From assembly GCA_001464575.1 (NCBI GenBank), contig LNFE01000096.1, forward strand, positions 1 through 64,000: a stretch of 64,000 nucleotides of DNA, read 5' to 3'. Below, one piece after another: positions 6,972 through 16,252 of this stretch (positions are counted from its first letter, which is position 1; every line of letters starts with the position of its first letter). The notes under the pieces were generated by a model. It searched no databases. It was not told the origin of the DNA and saw only the letters and a list, made by a program, of their open reading frames with translations. This DNA comes from Acidobacteria bacterium Ga0077553 (GTDB taxonomy: Bacteria > Acidobacteriota > Terriglobia > Bryobacterales > Bryobacteraceae). The translations under genes and the position numbers were made by a program.

Positions 6972-9685
6972 TGTCCCACGCGCAGGGGCCCATCGGCGTC
7001 TTCATTCACCACAACACGCTGCACGCTTTTCAGCATCTGCCTTTTGAAACCGCTGTCTGCGAAGCCGCCAAGCTCTTCGGGACCGAACCGTACTGGACCG
7101 AAGAACTCTATCGCAACGCGATGAACCGGAAACGGATTCGCGCAGAAGACATCTATGCAGTGCTCTCGCGCGAGCCAGGCTCTGACGTCATCCCCGGCCT
7201 GCACCGCCGCGAACTGCGCTTCTCCCTGCTTCTGCCAGGTATCCGCACCTTCGATGCCGCCAGCGTTGCCTGGCGCATCGAGGACGGCGACTTGGCGGCG
7301 GACTTTCGCTCGCCTGCTCACCGGGCTCTCTTTGACGCTGTGGTACGCCGCACCGAAGACGCCCAGCTTCCGCCCTGCGAGCCGCAGCGACCCGTCGATG
7401 ATCTGATCCATCCCTGGCTCATCCGGCTCTCCGCGGCCTTCCTCGACCAAGGGCTCTCCTATTGGCCCATGCCTGGCCGCGAACTCGGTTTCTACGGGGC
7501 CGTCCGCGAACTGCTCACCCAACCTGCGGCTCTCCTGCCCCCGGCCCTGGCTGGCCTCGAGCGAGCCTTTCGCAGGCAAAAGGAGCGCAATCTCGACGCC
7601 CACGGTGTAGTTCTCGACATGCTCGGCCCGGATTCGGCCAACTGGGAGGCCACCCTCCGCGACGAGCTCTTGGCTCTGCCTGGTTGGGCCGGGCTGTTCT
7701 CTCAACTGGCGAACAATCCCGCACTATTTCCCCACTTCCCGGTCCCGTGTACGCGGCTCCATTTCCTCGCCGTGCGGCTCACTATGGTGGCCGTGGCCAC
7801 CACCCATCTCGACGCCCAACCACCGGCCCCCTTGCCCAGTCCGGAAGGCGTTCGTCTCGCCCGTGCCGCAACAATCTATGATGCCGCCCGGCTCGTCCGC
7901 CTGAACGCCGCCACTGTGGCGGAATGGCCTGAATCGGTCTGGGCGCGGTTCGTCCACGAAGTCGACGCCTTTGACCAACTCGAACGCCGTCGTCTCTACC
8001 ACTTGGCCTACGAACGCTGGCACGAACAGCACGTTCTGCTCGGACTTGCGAACCATCGCCGTGACATCTCCCTGACGCCACCCCGCATCCCTCCCGCCGC
8101 CCAAGTGTTCTTTTGTATCGACGAGCGGGAAGAATCCATGCGGCGCGCTCTCGAAGAGGTCGACCCTCGCGTCGAAACATTCGGCGCCGCCGGCTTCTTT
8201 GGCGTGGCGGTTGACTATAAAGGCATCGACGACGCCCGTGGAGTAGCCCTTTGCCCGGTCGTCGTCAAACCACAGCATGCGGTCCGCGAACAGCCGACCT
8301 CCGAGGATAACCACCTCCACCAGAAACGCGAAGGGCGTCGCCGCGTCTGGGCGCGCCTGCTCCGCAACGCATCGATCGGCTCCCGCTCCCTCGTCCGTGG
8401 CGCTCTCTCCACTGCCGTGCTCGGCACCCTTTCCGCCGTCCCTCTCATCACCCGAGTCCTGGCCCCACGCCAGTACGGCAAGCTGCGCGACGCTCTCAAT
8501 CGCGCCTTCCTCCCGGAACCCCGCACCGAACTCGTCCTCATGCGGGATGACGCTCGCTTCCAAGAGGCCGTCGCAGGGATGTTCCTCGGCTTCGCCGATT
8601 CCGAGAAGGCCGATCGCGTGGCCGGTGTCCTCGCCCCTGTGGGCCTCACCACGAATTTCGCCCGGCTCGTTGTGCTGCTCGGCCACGGGTCCACGTCGCT
8701 AAACAATCCTCACGAGTCGGCCTACGACTGTGGCGCCTGTGGCGGGCGCCGTGGCGGCCCCAACGCCCGAATCTTCGCACACATGGCCAATCGGCCCGCC
8801 ATCCGCGCGGCGCTCGCGGATCGTGGCATTCACATTCCGGACACGACCTGGTTTGTCGGCGGAGACCACGATACCTGCAGCGACGCCATCGAGCTGTTCG
8901 ACCTCGATGCGGTTCCTGCCTCGCATCAACCCGACCTAACCACGTTGCGCGCCTCCCTGGATCTGGCCCGCGCGGCTAACGCCCGCGAACGCGCTCGCCG
9001 CTTTGAGTCCTGCCCAACCGGCGTGACCCCGTCGCAGGCTTTGCATCACGTTGAAGAACGCTCCGAACATTTGGCTCAACCGCGCCAGGAATGCGGCCAC
9101 GCCACCAACGCCGTCTGCGTCGTCGGCCGCCGCCAGATCACGCGCGACCTGTTCCTCGACCGCCGCGCCTTCCTCGTCTCCTACGATCCGTCTCACGACC
9201 CCGAGTCGCAGAATCTAGCCCGTCTGCTGAGCGCGGTGGTTCCCGTCTGCGCGGGGATCAATCTTGAGTATTACTTTTCCTCCGTCGACAACGAACGCTA
9301 CGGCTGCGGCTCCAAGCTACCCCACAACGTCACCGGCCTTATCGGCGTTATGGACGGCCAAGGCAGCGACCTCCGCACCGGCCTCCCTCTGCAGATGGTT
9401 GAAATTCATGAACCAGTGCGTATTCTCTTCGTGATAGAAACCACCGCGGAAGCTTTGGAGAAAGTGCTTGCCGCCAATTCAGCCGTGAACGAATTTGTGG
9501 TCAACCGCTGGATCCGGGTTGCCATCATGCACCCGGTCACGGGCCAGATCCAAGTTCGGCGGGACCATGGCTATGAAGATCTCGATGGCGTCGCCGCCCG
9601 GCTTCCGAAGTTCGCTTCTTCGCATCAGTGGTATTCGGGCCACCTCGACCATCTCCCGCTCGCGGTCATCCGAGGAGAATCATGA
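6971..9685 (+). CDS. dabA: DabA-like inorganic carbon transporter subunit (DUF2309)
   Basis: A 904-residue protein of the DUF2309/UPF0753 family. DabA is a zinc-dependent, carbonic-anhydrase-like protein that works with membrane protein DabB to trap CO2 as bicarbonate using the ion gradient. The expected metal/active-site residues are visible: C382 and D384 in FFCIDERE, H572 in LLGHGST and C587 in YDCGACGG. The 15-residue spacing of H and C matches characterised DabA (H524/C539, from memory). The gene overlaps sulP (TAATG) and the following dabB (ATGA), so the products are probably made together. The partner dabB is broken in this sequence. Confidence 0.92.
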   Translation: MSHAQGPIGVFIHHNTLHAFQHLPFETAVCEAAKLFGTEPYWTEELYRNAMNRKRIRAEDIYAVLSREPGSDVIPGLHRRELRFSLLLPGIRTFDAASVAWRIEDGDLAADFRSPAHRALFDAVVRRTEDAQLPPCEPQRPVDDLIHPWLIRLSAAFLDQGLSYWPMPGRELGFYGAVRELLTQPAALLPPALAGLERAFRRQKERNLDAHGVVLDMLGPDSANWEATLRDELLALPGWAGLFSQLANNPALFPHFPVPCTRLHFLAVRLTMVAVATTHLDAQPPAPLPSPEGVRLARAATIYDAARLVRLNAATVAEWPESVWARFVHEVDAFDQLERRRLYHLAYERWHEQHVLLGLANHRRDISLTPPRIPPAAQVFFCIDEREESMRRALEEVDPRVETFGAAGFFGVAVDYKGIDDARGVALCPVVVKPQHAVREQPTSEDNHLHQKREGRRRVWARLLRNASIGSRSLVRGALSTAVLGTLSAVPLITRVLAPRQYGKLRDALNRAFLPEPRTELVLMRDDARFQEAVAGMFLGFADSEKADRVAGVLAPVGLTTNFARLVVLLGHGSTSLNNPHESAYDCGACGGRRGGPNARIFAHMANRPAIRAALADRGIHIPDTTWFVGGDHDTCSDAIELFDLDAVPASHQPDLTTLRASLDLARAANARERARRFESCPTGVTPSQALHHVEERSEHLAQPRQECGHATNAVCVVGRRQITRDLFLDRRAFLVSYDPSHDPESQNLARLLSAVVPVCAGINLEYYFSSVDNERYGCGSKLPHNVTGLIGVMDGQGSDLRTGLPLQMVEIHEPVRILFVIETTAEALEKVLAANSAVNEFVVNRWIRVAIMHPVTGQIQVRRDHGYEDLDGVAARLPKFASSHQWYSGHLDHLPLAVIRGES

Positions 9686-10976
9686 CCTCCCAACAGTGGA
9701 TCTTGCTTGCCGTCGTTCTTGCCCCGGGCGCGATCTTCCTCGGCTTGTCACTTCTCTGGCTCCTGGGCTGGGACGCTCCCGAGAGGTTTCTGAGCCGAGT
9801 TACCGGGCTTGCTTACTCCCTGTCCACCGCCGCGGTAGCGTGGCTCATCTGGTGCTTGGTCATCAGTGGGGATCAGCCAATCGTGGTCTCCCTTGGCAAC
9901 TGGTTTGCCGTCCATGAATATCAGTTTCCGCTCGTCCTTCTCGGTGATCACCTCTCGCTCCCCTTCTTAGCTCTCACCGTCGTCCTGGCTACGCTCGCTT
10001 CTTCATCCTGCTCCACCTGTTCGCCTTCGGCGCCATGGTCATCTTTTCCGCCGGCTCGTTTGATCTCCTCATCGGCGGCTGGGAGCTAGTTGGCATCACC
10101 TCTGTTCTTCTCATTTCGTTTTTTCATTTCCGCTCCGGACCCGTCGAGAACGCGCTCCGCGTCTTCATCGTCTACCGGGCCTGCGACCTCGGCTTGATCA
10201 CGGCCGCCTTCGTCCTCCACCATGTCGGCCATGTCTCCACCTTCGCAAACGGCATGCCACCAGTGGCCGGAGGAGTCGCCACCCTTGTCGGCTTGTTGTT
10301 GTTGCTATCGGCTGCCGGCAAGTCGGCTCAGGTTCCGTTCTCCGGCTGGCTTCCCCGCGCCATGGAGGGCCCCACTCCATCCAGCGCAATTTTCTATGGC
10401 GCCATCTCGGTCCATGCGGGGGCTTACCTTCTTCTCCGCGCGCAGCCGATCCTTTTGGGTTCGCCGGTCGCGTCCGCCGCGGTCATCGGCACGGGGCTGC
10501 TGACCGCCGTCCTCGGCACCATCGTCGGCCGCGCTTGCTCCGACGCGAAGACCTCGCTCGCCTACGCGTCCCTGGCCCAAGTCGGTGTCATCTTCATAGA
10601 AATCGGCGCCGGCCTCACGTGGCTCCCGGTCATGCACATTCTCGGCCATGCCATGGTTCGCACGCTCCAGTTCCTCCGCGCGCCCTCCACGCTTCATGAC
10701 TTCCATCAGGTCCACGCCGCCGCCGGGGGACAGCTGGAGCAAACCGGAAAGCACCTCGAAACCATCTTCCCCCCGCCCCTCCGGCTCTGGCTGTACCGCC
10801 TGACCATTGATCGCGGCCACCTCGATACGCTGCTTGAACGAGTGATGATCCAGCCGCTTTTGCGCCTTTCGCTTCTCCTCGGTCGCTTCGACCGGCTCGG
10901 CCTTGCCACTCGCGCTCCGTCCCCCGAGATACGCCACATCGAACCGCTCGCCAAACAAGGTGTCATCAATGGCTGA
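9682..10976 (+). pseudogene. dabB: DabB/NuoL-like membrane subunit, split by a small deletion
   Basis: The first part (ATG 9682 to about 9987) encodes three hydrophobic segments ending in LALTVVL. The rest continues in another frame from GYARFFILLHLF and carries the proton-channel core (GWELVGITSVLLISFFHF, AAGKSAQVPFSGWLPRAM). Relatives have about 16 residues between these two points that are missing here. The gene length (1295 nt) is 49 nt short of a whole number of codons at normal size, so an out-of-frame deletion of roughly 49 nt near 9987 explains the split. This may be a true mutation or an assembly error. The ORF track shows only the two halves (9628-10089 and 10035-10976). Confidence 0.8.
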
Positions 10977-12429
10977 TCTCTCGTTCCCCCTCATCACTGC
11001 TGCGGTCGTGATTCCCTTGGCCGGTGCGGCGGTGGTGCTCCTCAGCAAGAGCCACAATCGCGTCGCCAGCGTCGTTGCGGCTTCCGCCGCCTCGCTCTGC
11101 TCTCTCGAGCTCTTTTGGCAAGTGCACTCCGCCGGGGGCGCTCGCCTCGTCGAACCCTGGGCCCTCGGCCTCTTTGCCGCGGACACGCTGAACGCCACCT
11201 TCCTCGTCCTGTACTCGCTGCTTACCCTCGGCATCCTCGTCCTCGCCCCCCGCCGGGATACGAACCCCTCGATGAGCGGATCCACACTGCTCGTGCTCTC
11301 AGCCACCCTGGCGGCTTATGGCGCCGATAACATGCTGCTCCTCGCCGCTGGCTGGATCGTCTCCGCTCTGCCCTTCATCGTTGGCCCGTTCAACGGCACT
11401 TGGCGGCCCCGCGTGGGCCTGGCCCTCTCCTGTGCCGCCCTCCTCGGAGCGATTGGCATAATCGGCAGTGCGGCCCTTTCCGACGGCGCCACCCAACCGT
11501 TCTCCCTCGCGGCTCTTCAGGGCCACAACTACGGCGGCTCCGCCGCCTTTGCCCTCCTCATCGCCGCCATCGTTTGCCGCAAGGGAATCTTCCCCGCGCA
11601 CGCATGGATTGAAGACGCCGCCGAAGCCGGCCCCGTTCTGCCCTTCTGCCTCTTCATCAACGGCCACCTCGGCGCGTTTATTTTAGCTCGCGTGGTCATC
11701 CCGGAGTTTCCTCTCTCCGCTCAAGGCGCCTTCCCCATCCTCTCGGATCTGGCTCTCTGCACCGCTCTCTACGCCGCTGTTCGAGCCGTGGCGGAATCGA
11801 GCGCCCGCCGGATCCTCGCCCTGCTTGTCCTGAGCCAGTCGGCCTGCATTCTCGCCGGTCTTGAAAGCGCTACCCCGGAGGGCATCACCGGCGCGCTAGT
11901 CCATTGCATTGTGGTGGCCGTCGCCACGGCCGGACTCTTTAGTGTGCTTCGGCTGATGGAGGTCCGCTTCGGCCGTTCCTTTACCGCCGATCATTATCTC
12001 GGGCTCGCCCGCTATACCCCGCGTCTCGCCGTCTTCTTCGCCGTTTGTGGCCTCGCCTTGGTTGGGCTCCCGGGCACGCTTGGCTTCTGTTCGGAGGACC
12101 TGCTCATCCATGGAACTCTCGTCAGCCATCCTCAGATCGGCCTGCTGCTCCCCGTTGCCACCGCCATGAACGCAGTCAGCCTCTTTCGGCTCTTCTCGAA
12201 GATGTTCCTCGGCGGGCGATCCACGGTGGTTCACGGGATGACGGATGCCATTCCGCGCGAACGTTGGACTCTCGCCGCTATTGCCTTCTTCATCGTGGCC
12301 GCCGGCTTAACTCCGGCCACCGTGGTTGCCTTCCGCGCCAACGCCGCGCAGGAGACCAGCCACGCGCTCGCTCCGGTTCCGGAGTCCGCTATACTCGCCG
12401 AATCATGTTCTCCCGGTGTTTGCCCCTAG
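10969..12429 (+). CDS. Complex-I-like proton-conducting membrane subunit (NuoM/NuoN type)
   Basis: A 486-residue protein with about 12-14 hydrophobic segments and the antiporter-family core AAIVCRKGIFPAHAWIEDA, whose lysine and histidine lie in proton-channel positions. I chose ATG 10969, which overlaps the dabB stop by eight bases; the longer ORF start at 10903 lies inside dabB. It probably adds a second ion-translocating module to the DabAB system. Standard DAB systems have only two subunits, so this extra NuoM-like partner is unusual. Its 3-prime end overlaps the next gene start by 25 nt. Confidence 0.8.
   Translation: MADLSFPLITAAVVIPLAGAAVVLLSKSHNRVASVVAASAASLCSLELFWQVHSAGGARLVEPWALGLFAADTLNATFLVLYSLLTLGILVLAPRRDTNPSMSGSTLLVLSATLAAYGADNMLLLAAGWIVSALPFIVGPFNGTWRPRVGLALSCAALLGAIGIIGSAALSDGATQPFSLAALQGHNYGGSAAFALLIAAIVCRKGIFPAHAWIEDAAEAGPVLPFCLFINGHLGAFILARVVIPEFPLSAQGAFPILSDLALCTALYAAVRAVAESSARRILALLVLSQSACILAGLESATPEGITGALVHCIVVAVATAGLFSVLRLMEVRFGRSFTADHYLGLARYTPRLAVFFAVCGLALVGLPGTLGFCSEDLLIHGTLVSHPQIGLLLPVATAMNAVSLFRLFSKMFLGGRSTVVHGMTDAIPRERWTLAAIAFFIVAAGLTPATVVAFRANAAQETSHALAPVPESAILAESCSPGVCP
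12390..12395 (+). promoter_or_regulatory. -10 box TATACT of the D-aminoacylase-like gene
   Basis: TATACT lies inside the 3-prime end of the upstream gene and ends nine bases before ATG 12405. There is no Shine-Dalgarno. This predicts a transcript starting within a few bases of the start codon and separate expression from the carbon-uptake operon. Confidence 0.5.
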
Positions 12430-13859
12430 CTCTTCTGGTCCCGTTTTTCCTACACGCCCAGACCTCTTACGACCTCGTCATCGCCGATGGCCGCGTGATG
12501 GACCCGGAAACGCGGCTGGACGCCCCGCGGCACATCGGCATCCGCAACGGCAAGATCGCCGCTATCTCCGCCCAGCCCCTCACCGGCAAGGTCACTCTTT
12601 CCGCCGCGGGCCGCGTTGTCTCGCCCGGCTTCATCGATCTGCACTCCCACGGCCACACCAACGAGTCCAACGAGTATCAGGCGCACGACGGCGTCACCAC
12701 CGCCCTCGAACTCGAAGTGGGCGTCCCCTCCGTCGGGGCGTGGCTGAAGCAACGGGCTGGCAAGGCGATCTTGAATCACGGCGCCACGGTTTCCCACGGC
12801 GCCGACCGCACCATGGCGCTCCGCGAGTTCGCCGCCGAGGCGCCGGGATGGGTCGACTCGCCCAGCAGTTGGCGCGACCTCATGATGAAGGGCCGCTATA
12901 AATCGATCAACTCTCCCGAAGAGCTCACCGTCCTCGGCGCCACGCTCGAGCGCGGGCTCCGCGAAGGCGGCCTCGGCGTCGGCATCGCCAATCAATACTA
13001 CCCCGGGGCCACCCGCGATGAAGTCTTTCGCGTGTTCCAAATGGCGCGCCGCTGGAACGTGCCCATCTATACCCACGTCCGCTCGATGGGCGCTGACGCC
13101 ATGCAGGAGGTGATCGCCAACGCAGCCGCCACCGGCGCGTCGCTCCACATCGTCCACGTCAACTCGATGAGCCTCGGCGAACTGCCGCTCGTTCTTGACC
13201 TGATCGAATCGGCCAACAAGCGGGGTCTCGACATCACCACCGAAGCCTACCCCTACACGGCCGCCTCCACGTTCCTCGAAACCACCATGTTCGATGACGG
13301 CTGGCAGCAGCGCCTCGGTATCTCCTACGGCGAACTGCAGTGGGTTAAAACCGGCGAACGCCTCACGGAAAAGACCTTCGCGGAATACCGCAAGGAAGGC
13401 GGCGCCGTCATCATGCATTTCATGAAGCCCGAGTGGATCCAGCGCGCCATGGCCTCGCCTTTCGTCATCATCGCCTCCGACGGCATGCCGTTCGCCCCCG
13501 GAGCCCATCCCCGCAGCGCCGGCACCTTCGCCCGCGTCCTGGGCCGCTACGTTCGCGAGCAGAAGGTGCTCTCGCTGATGGACGCCCTCGGCAAGATGAC
13601 CATCATGCCTGCCCGGCGCCTCGAATCCATGGCTCCCCAGATGAAGAACAAGGGCCGCCTGCGCGTCGGCGCCGATGCTGACATCACCGTCTTCGACCCC
13701 GCGACCGTCATCGATACCGCCACCTTCGAGAAAGGCCTCAGCTTCTCGGCCGGCGTTGACCATGTGCTCGTCAACGGCGTCCCGGTCGTTCGCGACGGCA
13801 AGACGGTCCCGAACGTATTCCCCGGCCAAGCGGTCCTCGGCAACTACGGCAAGCGCTGA
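12405..13859 (+). CDS. Exported D-aminoacylase-type amidohydrolase
   Basis: A 484-residue protein with a signal peptide (MFSRCLPLALLVPFFLHAQ), a beta-sandwich N-terminus (YDLVIADGRVMDPETRL) and the metal motif GFIDLHSHGH at about residue 75. Further conserved pieces are YTHVRSMG, HIVHVNSMS, TTEAYPYTA and the aspartate in ASDGMPF. This matches N-acyl-D-amino-acid deacylases, which release D-amino acids from N-acylated or peptide-derived compounds; the precise substrate is not readable. ATG 12405 is chosen because the signal peptide starts there and TATACT sits nine bases upstream; the ORF track start at 12045 is an artefact of the overlapping frame. Confidence 0.85.
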   Translation: MFSRCLPLALLVPFFLHAQTSYDLVIADGRVMDPETRLDAPRHIGIRNGKIAAISAQPLTGKVTLSAAGRVVSPGFIDLHSHGHTNESNEYQAHDGVTTALELEVGVPSVGAWLKQRAGKAILNHGATVSHGADRTMALREFAAEAPGWVDSPSSWRDLMMKGRYKSINSPEELTVLGATLERGLREGGLGVGIANQYYPGATRDEVFRVFQMARRWNVPIYTHVRSMGADAMQEVIANAAATGASLHIVHVNSMSLGELPLVLDLIESANKRGLDITTEAYPYTAASTFLETTMFDDGWQQRLGISYGELQWVKTGERLTEKTFAEYRKEGGAVIMHFMKPEWIQRAMASPFVIIASDGMPFAPGAHPRSAGTFARVLGRYVREQKVLSLMDALGKMTIMPARRLESMAPQMKNKGRLRVGADADITVFDPATVIDTATFEKGLSFSAGVDHVLVNGVPVVRDGKTVPNVFPGQAVLGNYGKR

Positions 13860-13895
13860 CGGGAAACGCGGCTCGATTCCGCGTCACTAAGCAGT

Positions 13896-14237
13896 ATGGA
13901 TCTCATGGGCGTAAAGGCAGACGAAGTCCGGGCCATCAACCGGACCCACGGCGGCACGAACGAAATGAACGGCAACGTCGATACGACCTTTGCCACGGCG
14001 ATGTACTACAAGACCTTCTGGCTGCGTGTCGCCGTCGTCGTTCGCGGCATCGTAAAAGGCCACCTGTTCAACGATGGGAACAAGCGCACGGGCTTTGATA
14101 CCGTCCGCCTCTTCCAAACCCGCAACACGGTGGTCACCGGCGTCTTCGATGCCACCCTGCGCGACGTCATGCGCGACATCGCCACCGGGCGCCTTTCGGA
14201 AGTCGAAGCGATTGCTGCTCGCCTGCGCGGATTCTAA
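13896..14237 (+). CDS. Small Fic/Doc-family protein, solitary
   Basis: A 113-residue, mostly helical protein carrying the Fic core HLFNDGNKRTGF (H56 to F67). The GNKR rather than GNGR ending is the Doc type. Characterised Doc phosphorylates EF-Tu instead of adding AMP, so a kinase-like activity is the better guess. Usually a Phd-type antitoxin gene lies just upstream, but only 36 bases separate this gene from the aminoacylase and the next gene is a translation factor. It is therefore an orphan: a silenced toxin, a housekeeping Fic, or neutralised from elsewhere. The N-terminus is shorter than in typical Doc proteins. Confidence 0.7.
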   Translation: MDLMGVKADEVRAINRTHGGTNEMNGNVDTTFATAMYYKTFWLRVAVVVRGIVKGHLFNDGNKRTGFDTVRLFQTRNTVVTGVFDATLRDVMRDIATGRLSEVEAIAARLRGF

Positions 14238-14238
14238 C

Positions 14239-14244
14239 TATACT
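14239..14244 (+). promoter_or_regulatory. -10 box TATACT of the EfpL-like gene
   Basis: TATACT begins two bases after the fic stop codon and ends six bases before GTG 14251. A normal transcription start would fall on or next to the GTG, so the message would be leaderless. Confidence 0.5.
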
Positions 14245-14250
14245 GGTTTG

Positions 14251-14826
14251 GTGGCTGCACTCATCGAGGCGTTGGACATCAAACGCCGTACTTATTTTGA
14301 ACTCGAAAACGTTCCTTACCTCTGTCTCGAAGCAGAGGTGAGTACGCCGACCGCCCGCGGCGGCCAGACGCTTGTGCGGCTGAAGATGCGCAATCTGATT
14401 ACCAATGGCGTCTTCGATAAGACCTTCAAGGCAGGCGACAAGTTTAAGGAGCCGGACCTGCAAACCGTCCAGGCCTCGTACTTTTACCGGGACAACGAAG
14501 GCGCTTACTTCCTCGACCAGGAAAGCTTCGAGACCATCAACTTGCCGGATGCCATTCTGGGCACCGCTCTCGATTTCCTCATCGAAGGCGCCATGATCGA
14601 TCTGCTCAAGTTCAATGGCAACCCCATCGGCCTCGAGTTGCCGCCCAGCGTGGAGCTAGCCGTCGCCTACACGGAACCAGGCGTCCGCGGCGATACGTCG
14701 AGTGGCAGCGTCACCAAACTCGCGCGCCTCGAAACCGGCCTTGAGATCAAGGTCCCGCTCTTCATCAAAGAGGGCGAAAAAGTGAAAGTTTCCACGGAAA
14801 CACGCGAATTCGGCGGCCGCGCCTAA
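14251..14826 (+). CDS. Elongation factor P paralogue of the EfpL/YeiP type
   Basis: A 191-residue three-domain protein. The N-terminal KOW-like domain carries the loop STPTARGG (R36), where EF-P has a modifiable lysine or arginine. PTARG is the signature of YeiP/EfpL rather than classical EF-P. The C-terminal OB domain ends TGLEIKVPLFIKEGEKVKV, as in EF-P. EF-P and EfpL bind the ribosome E/P region and rescue stalls at proline-rich stretches. No ATG exists; GTG 14251 fits both the family N-terminus and the leaderless promoter, and TTG 14248 is the alternative. The gene overlaps the convergent methyltransferase by four bases. It could be this organism's only EF-P or a second copy. Confidence 0.85.
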   Translation: MAALIEALDIKRRTYFELENVPYLCLEAEVSTPTARGGQTLVRLKMRNLITNGVFDKTFKAGDKFKEPDLQTVQASYFYRDNEGAYFLDQESFETINLPDAILGTALDFLIEGAMIDLLKFNGNPIGLELPPSVELAVAYTEPGVRGDTSSGSVTKLARLETGLEIKVPLFIKEGEKVKVSTETREFGGRA

Positions 14827-16190
14827 ACCATCTCGAGAATCCCGTGGCGCACAAGCTGGTCGACCACCCCTAACGCCTTTTCCCGGTCCGTCGCGGAGAG
14901 TCCGCCCACGCAGGCACCCAAAGTCTCACCCCGCGTCACCCAGCGAATCAGATCCAGAATCCCGTCGCCAACCTGCGGGTTTGCCCGCAGGCTGCCCCGC
15001 CCGCTCCGCAGCGTCCAAAGCCGCACCTTTTCGCCCAGAGCACATTCGCCCTCCATCGTGGTCCCTGCTACCACGCGAGCCCTCCGCTCCAACCAATCGT
15101 GCGCCGTTCCTGCCACCCACAACGCATCGATCTGGCTTCTGTCCATGGTCCGCCAAGGATCGCGATGGATCACCAACTGTTCCGCGTTCCCAGCCCCAAT
15201 GATCAGGATCGCAAGCCGTAACTCCTCCACCCCGCATTGACGCAGGTGGGCCACGGTCTGATGCGTCTCATCCCACCACTCGCGGCCCTTCTTCCGATGC
15301 AGATGCGCGGCATAAATGGCCGCGTCAACTTCTACGTCTACCGGCTCTCCGTAGAGCAGCGCCGTCACCCCCTCGGGCGCCGTCACCAGCTCCGCCAAGA
15401 TAAAGCCCACGCCACCCTCGGTCAGGTAGTCCTTCATCTCTCCGGCCAGCCGATGCGCCGTCTCGTCGCCACGGGCTCCGCCATGCATGAAGATCACATG
15501 CTCCTCATTCGGCCGCTTCGGCAGGAAAGGCGGTTGGGACACGATTAAGTCAAAGCGCTCCCCTGCCACGGAAGAAAACCAGTCACCCTCCCGAAACTCT
15601 ACGTTCCGAATTCCATTCAACGCAGCATTTACTTTCGCCATCGCCACGGCCCGTGGGTTAAAGTCGCTACCCACCACACGTCCGGCCGCGCGTGCCATCA
15701 GCAGCGCCAGCGCTCCGCCGCCACATCCCAGATCCAACGCCGCATCCACCCGCTGCGGCGGATAGGCCGCCCGCGCCAACAACTCCGTCGTCAGCCCCAC
15801 GCCCATCACGATGTCCAGCGTTGCGCCCGGCCGGTCCGCCAAGAGGTATAGGTCGTCCACGAGGTAGAGACGGAAGGGGCTGCGCCAACCGTCCGTCGTC
15901 TCTGTAATCAGCCCGCACTCCCGCGCGAACGCGAATCCAACTTCGCCGAGCGCCACCACCGCTTGGCGAGTATCCACCGGCTCATCTCGCGCCAACAAAC
16001 GCAGCGCATATGCCGCTGGAGTATCCGCCACCTGATACTTGAGCCGCAACCACTCGCTCGCAATGGTTGCGGGCATCCGCTCGCTCGAAAGCTCCTGCTC
16101 CCGTGCCCACGCACTCGTTAGTCCGATGGCCCGCAGCCGTGCCGCCAGAGCATCCCACTGCGCGTCTGTGCCTTGAGGAATCGAAATCAT
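14823..16190 (-). CDS. SAM-dependent methyltransferase (HemK/MTS-like)
   Basis: An N-terminal helical region (about 1-130) precedes a Rossmann methyltransferase domain with motif I LDLGCGGGALALLMA, acidic loop GSDFNPRAVAMAKVNA and motif IV SQPPF. A SQPPF/NPPY motif suggests methylation of an amide or ring nitrogen, as in release-factor or rRNA methyltransferases. The C-terminal 150 residues are not recognised. I prefer ATG 16190 (MISIPQG) because TAGGAT lies eight bases upstream; the ORF start at 16223 (MREKFRLG) is possible. Substrate unknown. Confidence 0.78.
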   Translation of the reverse strand: MISIPQGTDAQWDALAARLRAIGLTSAWAREQELSSERMPATIASEWLRLKYQVADTPAAYALRLLARDEPVDTRQAVVALGEVGFAFARECGLITETTDGWRSPFRLYLVDDLYLLADRPGATLDIVMGVGLTTELLARAAYPPQRVDAALDLGCGGGALALLMARAAGRVVGSDFNPRAVAMAKVNAALNGIRNVEFREGDWFSSVAGERFDLIVSQPPFLPKRPNEEHVIFMHGGARGDETAHRLAGEMKDYLTEGGVGFILAELVTAPEGVTALLYGEPVDVEVDAAIYAAHLHRKKGREWWDETHQTVAHLRQCGVEELRLAILIIGAGNAEQLVIHRDPWRTMDRSQIDALWVAGTAHDWLERRARVVAGTTMEGECALGEKVRLWTLRSGRGSLRANPQVGDGILDLIRWVTRGETLGACVGGLSATDREKALGVVDQLVRHGILEMV

Positions 16191-16252
16191 ATCGTTCAAT
16201 CCTAACCGGAATTTTTCGCGCAACTCTTTCCCCCTCTGGCCGATAATCAGCC

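Noticed and set aside
9682-10976. Programmed ribosomal frameshift in dabB
   Set aside because: No slippery sequence is evident, and conserved residues are missing at the junction, which a frameshift would not explain.
12450-13829. ORF of 459 codons on - opposite the D-aminoacylase
   Set aside because: Antisense shadow with no recognisable motif; the + strand protein is well supported.
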